Shown: piece by piece, positions 5,524 to 6,869 of the stretch
Numbering within the stretch: the first letter of the stretch is position 1
How the letters are laid out: each line of letters begins with the position of its first letter
From: Chloroflexota bacterium
GTDB lineage: Bacteria; Chloroflexota; Dormibacteria; CF-121
DNA: 6,869 bases
Assembly (NCBI GenBank): GCA_005880605.1
Contig: VBIS01000076.1
Span: forward strand, 1-6,869
Direction of reading: 5' to 3'
Program-made: the position numbers and the translations under genes
Notes under the pieces: model-generated
The model's database searches: none
Told to the model about the DNA's origin: nothing
What the model saw: the letters and a program-made list of their open reading frames with translations, nothing else

Positions 5524-5921
5524 CCAGGGTGTGGCTCGCCCTGGGCAGCAACCTGGGTGACCGCGCCGGATACCTCGAGGCGGCCCGTGCGGCATTGCCG
5601 GAAGGTGGCATCAAGGTGACCCGCGCCTCGCGGGTGCAAGAGACAGAGCCAGTCGGCATTCGTGAGCAGCCGCAATTCCTGAACCAGGTTCTCGAAGTCG
5701 AGACCTCGCTCGAACCGCGACCCCTGCTGGACGCGCTCAAGGGCATCGAGCGTCGGCTCGGCCGCACCGCGCGCGAGCGTTGGGGCCCACGTGAAATAGA
5801 CATCGACATCCTTCGCTATAACGGTCGGGTCGTCGACGAGCCTGGCCTGCACGTCCCCCATCCGGAACTGCAGAACCGCCCCTTCTTGCTCGACCTCCTG
5901 GAGGAAATCGGCGCCCGATGA
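5520..5921 (+). CDS. folK: 2-amino-4-hydroxy-6-hydroxymethyldihydropteridine pyrophosphokinase (FolK)
   Basis: This 133-residue HPPK transfers pyrophosphate from ATP to 6-hydroxymethyl-7,8-dihydropterin, making the substrate of the upstream FolP. The family markers are ALGSNLGDR (7-15), the VQETEPVG strand and loop (39-46), QPQFLNQVLEVET (50-62, pterin-binding F53 and N55) and RWGPREIDIDIL (87-98). The two magnesium-binding aspartates are D94 and D96. VPHPELQNRPFLL follows at 112-124. It begins at GTG 5520 overlapping the folP stop by 4 bp. Compared with the E. coli enzyme (about 159 residues) it is short: it ends soon after the R-PF-L segment, though all catalytic parts are kept. Its TGA overlaps the next gene's ATG (ATGA). 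folB, often found between folP and folK, is absent. Confidence 0.96.
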   Translation: MTRVWLALGSNLGDRAGYLEAARAALPEGGIKVTRASRVQETEPVGIREQPQFLNQVLEVETSLEPRPLLDALKGIERRLGRTARERWGPREIDIDILRYNGRVVDEPGLHVPHPELQNRPFLLDLLEEIGAR

Positions 5922-6869
5922 CCGAGCCGCTTCGGATTGCCTGGCTGGGTCACCAGAGCGGCCGCGCCGGCGATGGGCTGCTGACCTATTCGCGCGAGAT
6001 CGTGGCCGGCCTTCGGGCGCGCGACGTTAAGGTCTTCTTCGTCCATCACGGCGCCCTCCCCGCCCTCACCGACGACTCGCTCACCCTGCGGTCGCTGACG
6101 GGCAGCCACCGCTATATCATCTCGTCGCCGAGAACGAAACGAACTATCACCGACCTGCTCCGCCGCGAGCGCGTCGAGCTGGTACACGTTTCGCTGAGCT
6201 TCTCGACGCTGATCGACTTCGGACTCCCCGAGCTCTGCCACGAGCTGGGCCTACCGGTGGTCGCCACCTTCCACGTCCCCTACGACTCGAGGTTCGGCCT
6301 CTGGCAAGGCATCAGCACCGCGGTCTACCGGCTCTACGCGCAGTCGCTGGCCAGTTTCGACCGTGTGATCATCTTTTCCGAGCAGCAGAAGGCCCTGCTC
6401 GAGCACTATGGCGTTCCTTCCGACAACGTGGCCGTGATTCCCAACGGGGTCGATATCGAGAAGTACGCGCCCGGAGCGTCGGATTTCAAAGAGAGCCTCG
6501 AGGCCAGCGCGCTAATCGGTTATCTGGGCCGCGTCGATCCGGAGAAGAACGTCGATATCCTGGTGCGCGCCTTCCAGGATGTCGATGCCCCCGACGACGT
6601 CAAGCTGGTGGTAGTCGGGAGCGGCAGCGAAAAGCGCCGACTTGATCGACGGTATGGCAACGCGCGCGTCGTTTTCACCGGCCAGGTGATGGATGAAGCC
6701 AAGCGGATCGCGATGTTGCGCGCGATGGACATCTTCGTCCTGCCGTCCATGGTCGAAGGCTTATCGCTATCGTTGCTCGAAGCGATGGCCTGCGGGGTGG
6801 CCCCGGTGGCCACCGATGTTGGCTCCGATGGCGAAGCCCTGCGCGGAGCGGGCATCGTCGTGGATACCA
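5918..6869 (+). CDS. Glycosyltransferase family 4 (GT-B fold), truncated at the window edge
   Basis: From ATG 5918, 317 codons remain open to the window end, so the C-terminus is missing. The N-terminal Rossmann-like half has a glycine-rich start (WLGHQSGRAGDGLLTYSREI, 9-28) typical of acceptor-side loops, and VVATFHVPYD at 114-123. The C-terminal donor domain has IPNGVDIEKY (174-183), GYLGRVDPEKN (201-211, with R205 and K210 contacting the nucleotide-sugar phosphates), VVGSG, VVFTGQV and the EX7E motif at E280-E288 in VEGLSLSLLEAM, followed by ACGVAPVATDVGS. This is a retaining GT4 enzyme using a nucleotide-sugar donor. Which sugar and acceptor cannot be told; lipid, glycan or exopolysaccharide acceptors are all possible. 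The start overlaps the folK stop as ATGA, and GGAGGA lies 12 bases upstream (5900-5905), so it is translated with the folate genes though no biochemical link is obvious. Confidence 0.93.
   Translation, partial: MTEPLRIAWLGHQSGRAGDGLLTYSREIVAGLRARDVKVFFVHHGALPALTDDSLTLRSLTGSHRYIISSPRTKRTITDLLRRERVELVHVSLSFSTLIDFGLPELCHELGLPVVATFHVPYDSRFGLWQGISTAVYRLYAQSLASFDRVIIFSEQQKALLEHYGVPSDNVAVIPNGVDIEKYAPGASDFKESLEASALIGYLGRVDPEKNVDILVRAFQDVDAPDDVKLVVVGSGSEKRRLDRRYGNARVVFTGQVMDEAKRIAMLRAMDIFVLPSMVEGLSLSLLEAMACGVAPVATDVGSDGEALRGAGIVVDT

Noticed and set aside
4657..5595. A 312-codon open frame on the minus strand opposite folP
   Set aside because: FolP on the plus strand carries every family motif; the antisense translation is Arg/His/Asp-rich with no domain.
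1..6869. CRISPR arrays, IS elements, tRNA or rRNA genes, attachment sites
   Set aside because: I saw no regularly spaced direct repeats, transposase motifs, terminal inverted repeats, or structural RNA signatures.

Overview
The window is GC-rich bacterial chromosome with tightly packed genes, frequent GTG starts and 4-bp stop/start overlaps. No rRNA, tRNA, IS element, CRISPR array or phage gene is visible. The style fits a high-GC soil-type lineage such as Chloroflexota/Dormibacterota or Actinomycetota. That placement is inferred from gene style and motif flavour and was not tested. No stretch over about 65 bp lacks a gene.

Layout, left to right. (1) Plus strand, 1-1751: the last 30 codons of rsmG (16S rRNA m7G527 methyltransferase), a membrane-anchored SH3b-domain protein, and a class I SAM-dependent methyltransferase, with gaps of only 24 and 4 bp. 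(2) Minus strand, 4660 down to 1813: murE, then a small AraC-type regulator, a VOC (glyoxalase-fold) protein and a DUF1905/YdeI-type protein. The murE/araC junction is a GTGA overlap and the VOC/YdeI junction an ATGA overlap. A strong Shine-Dalgarno and a short inverted repeat lie between araC and the VOC gene. (3) Plus strand, 4690 to the right edge: folP and folK (two folate-biosynthesis steps), then a GT4-type glycosyltransferase cut by the window end. These three are also joined by 4-bp overlaps (GTGA, ATGA).

The most notable observation is that murE, normally essential, carries one in-frame TAA at 4172-4174, codon 163 of 498. Reading frame and alignment register are intact on both sides, and an in-frame ATG lies four codons after the stop. 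The stop sits in a perfect 5-bp inverted repeat (4165-4178). It could be a sequencing or assembly error, a real nonsense mutation, a split gene made by reinitiation, or readthrough. TAA ends rsmG normally at position 94, so general TAA reassignment is unlikely.

Functionally, the right half combines envelope synthesis (murE, a glycosyltransferase) with folate synthesis (folP, folK) around a 29-bp divergent intergenic region. The AraC-VOC-YdeI trio looks like an accessory stress or resistance module attached behind murE. I see no convincing sign of a wholly new system; the rest is ordinary housekeeping and accessory sequence.
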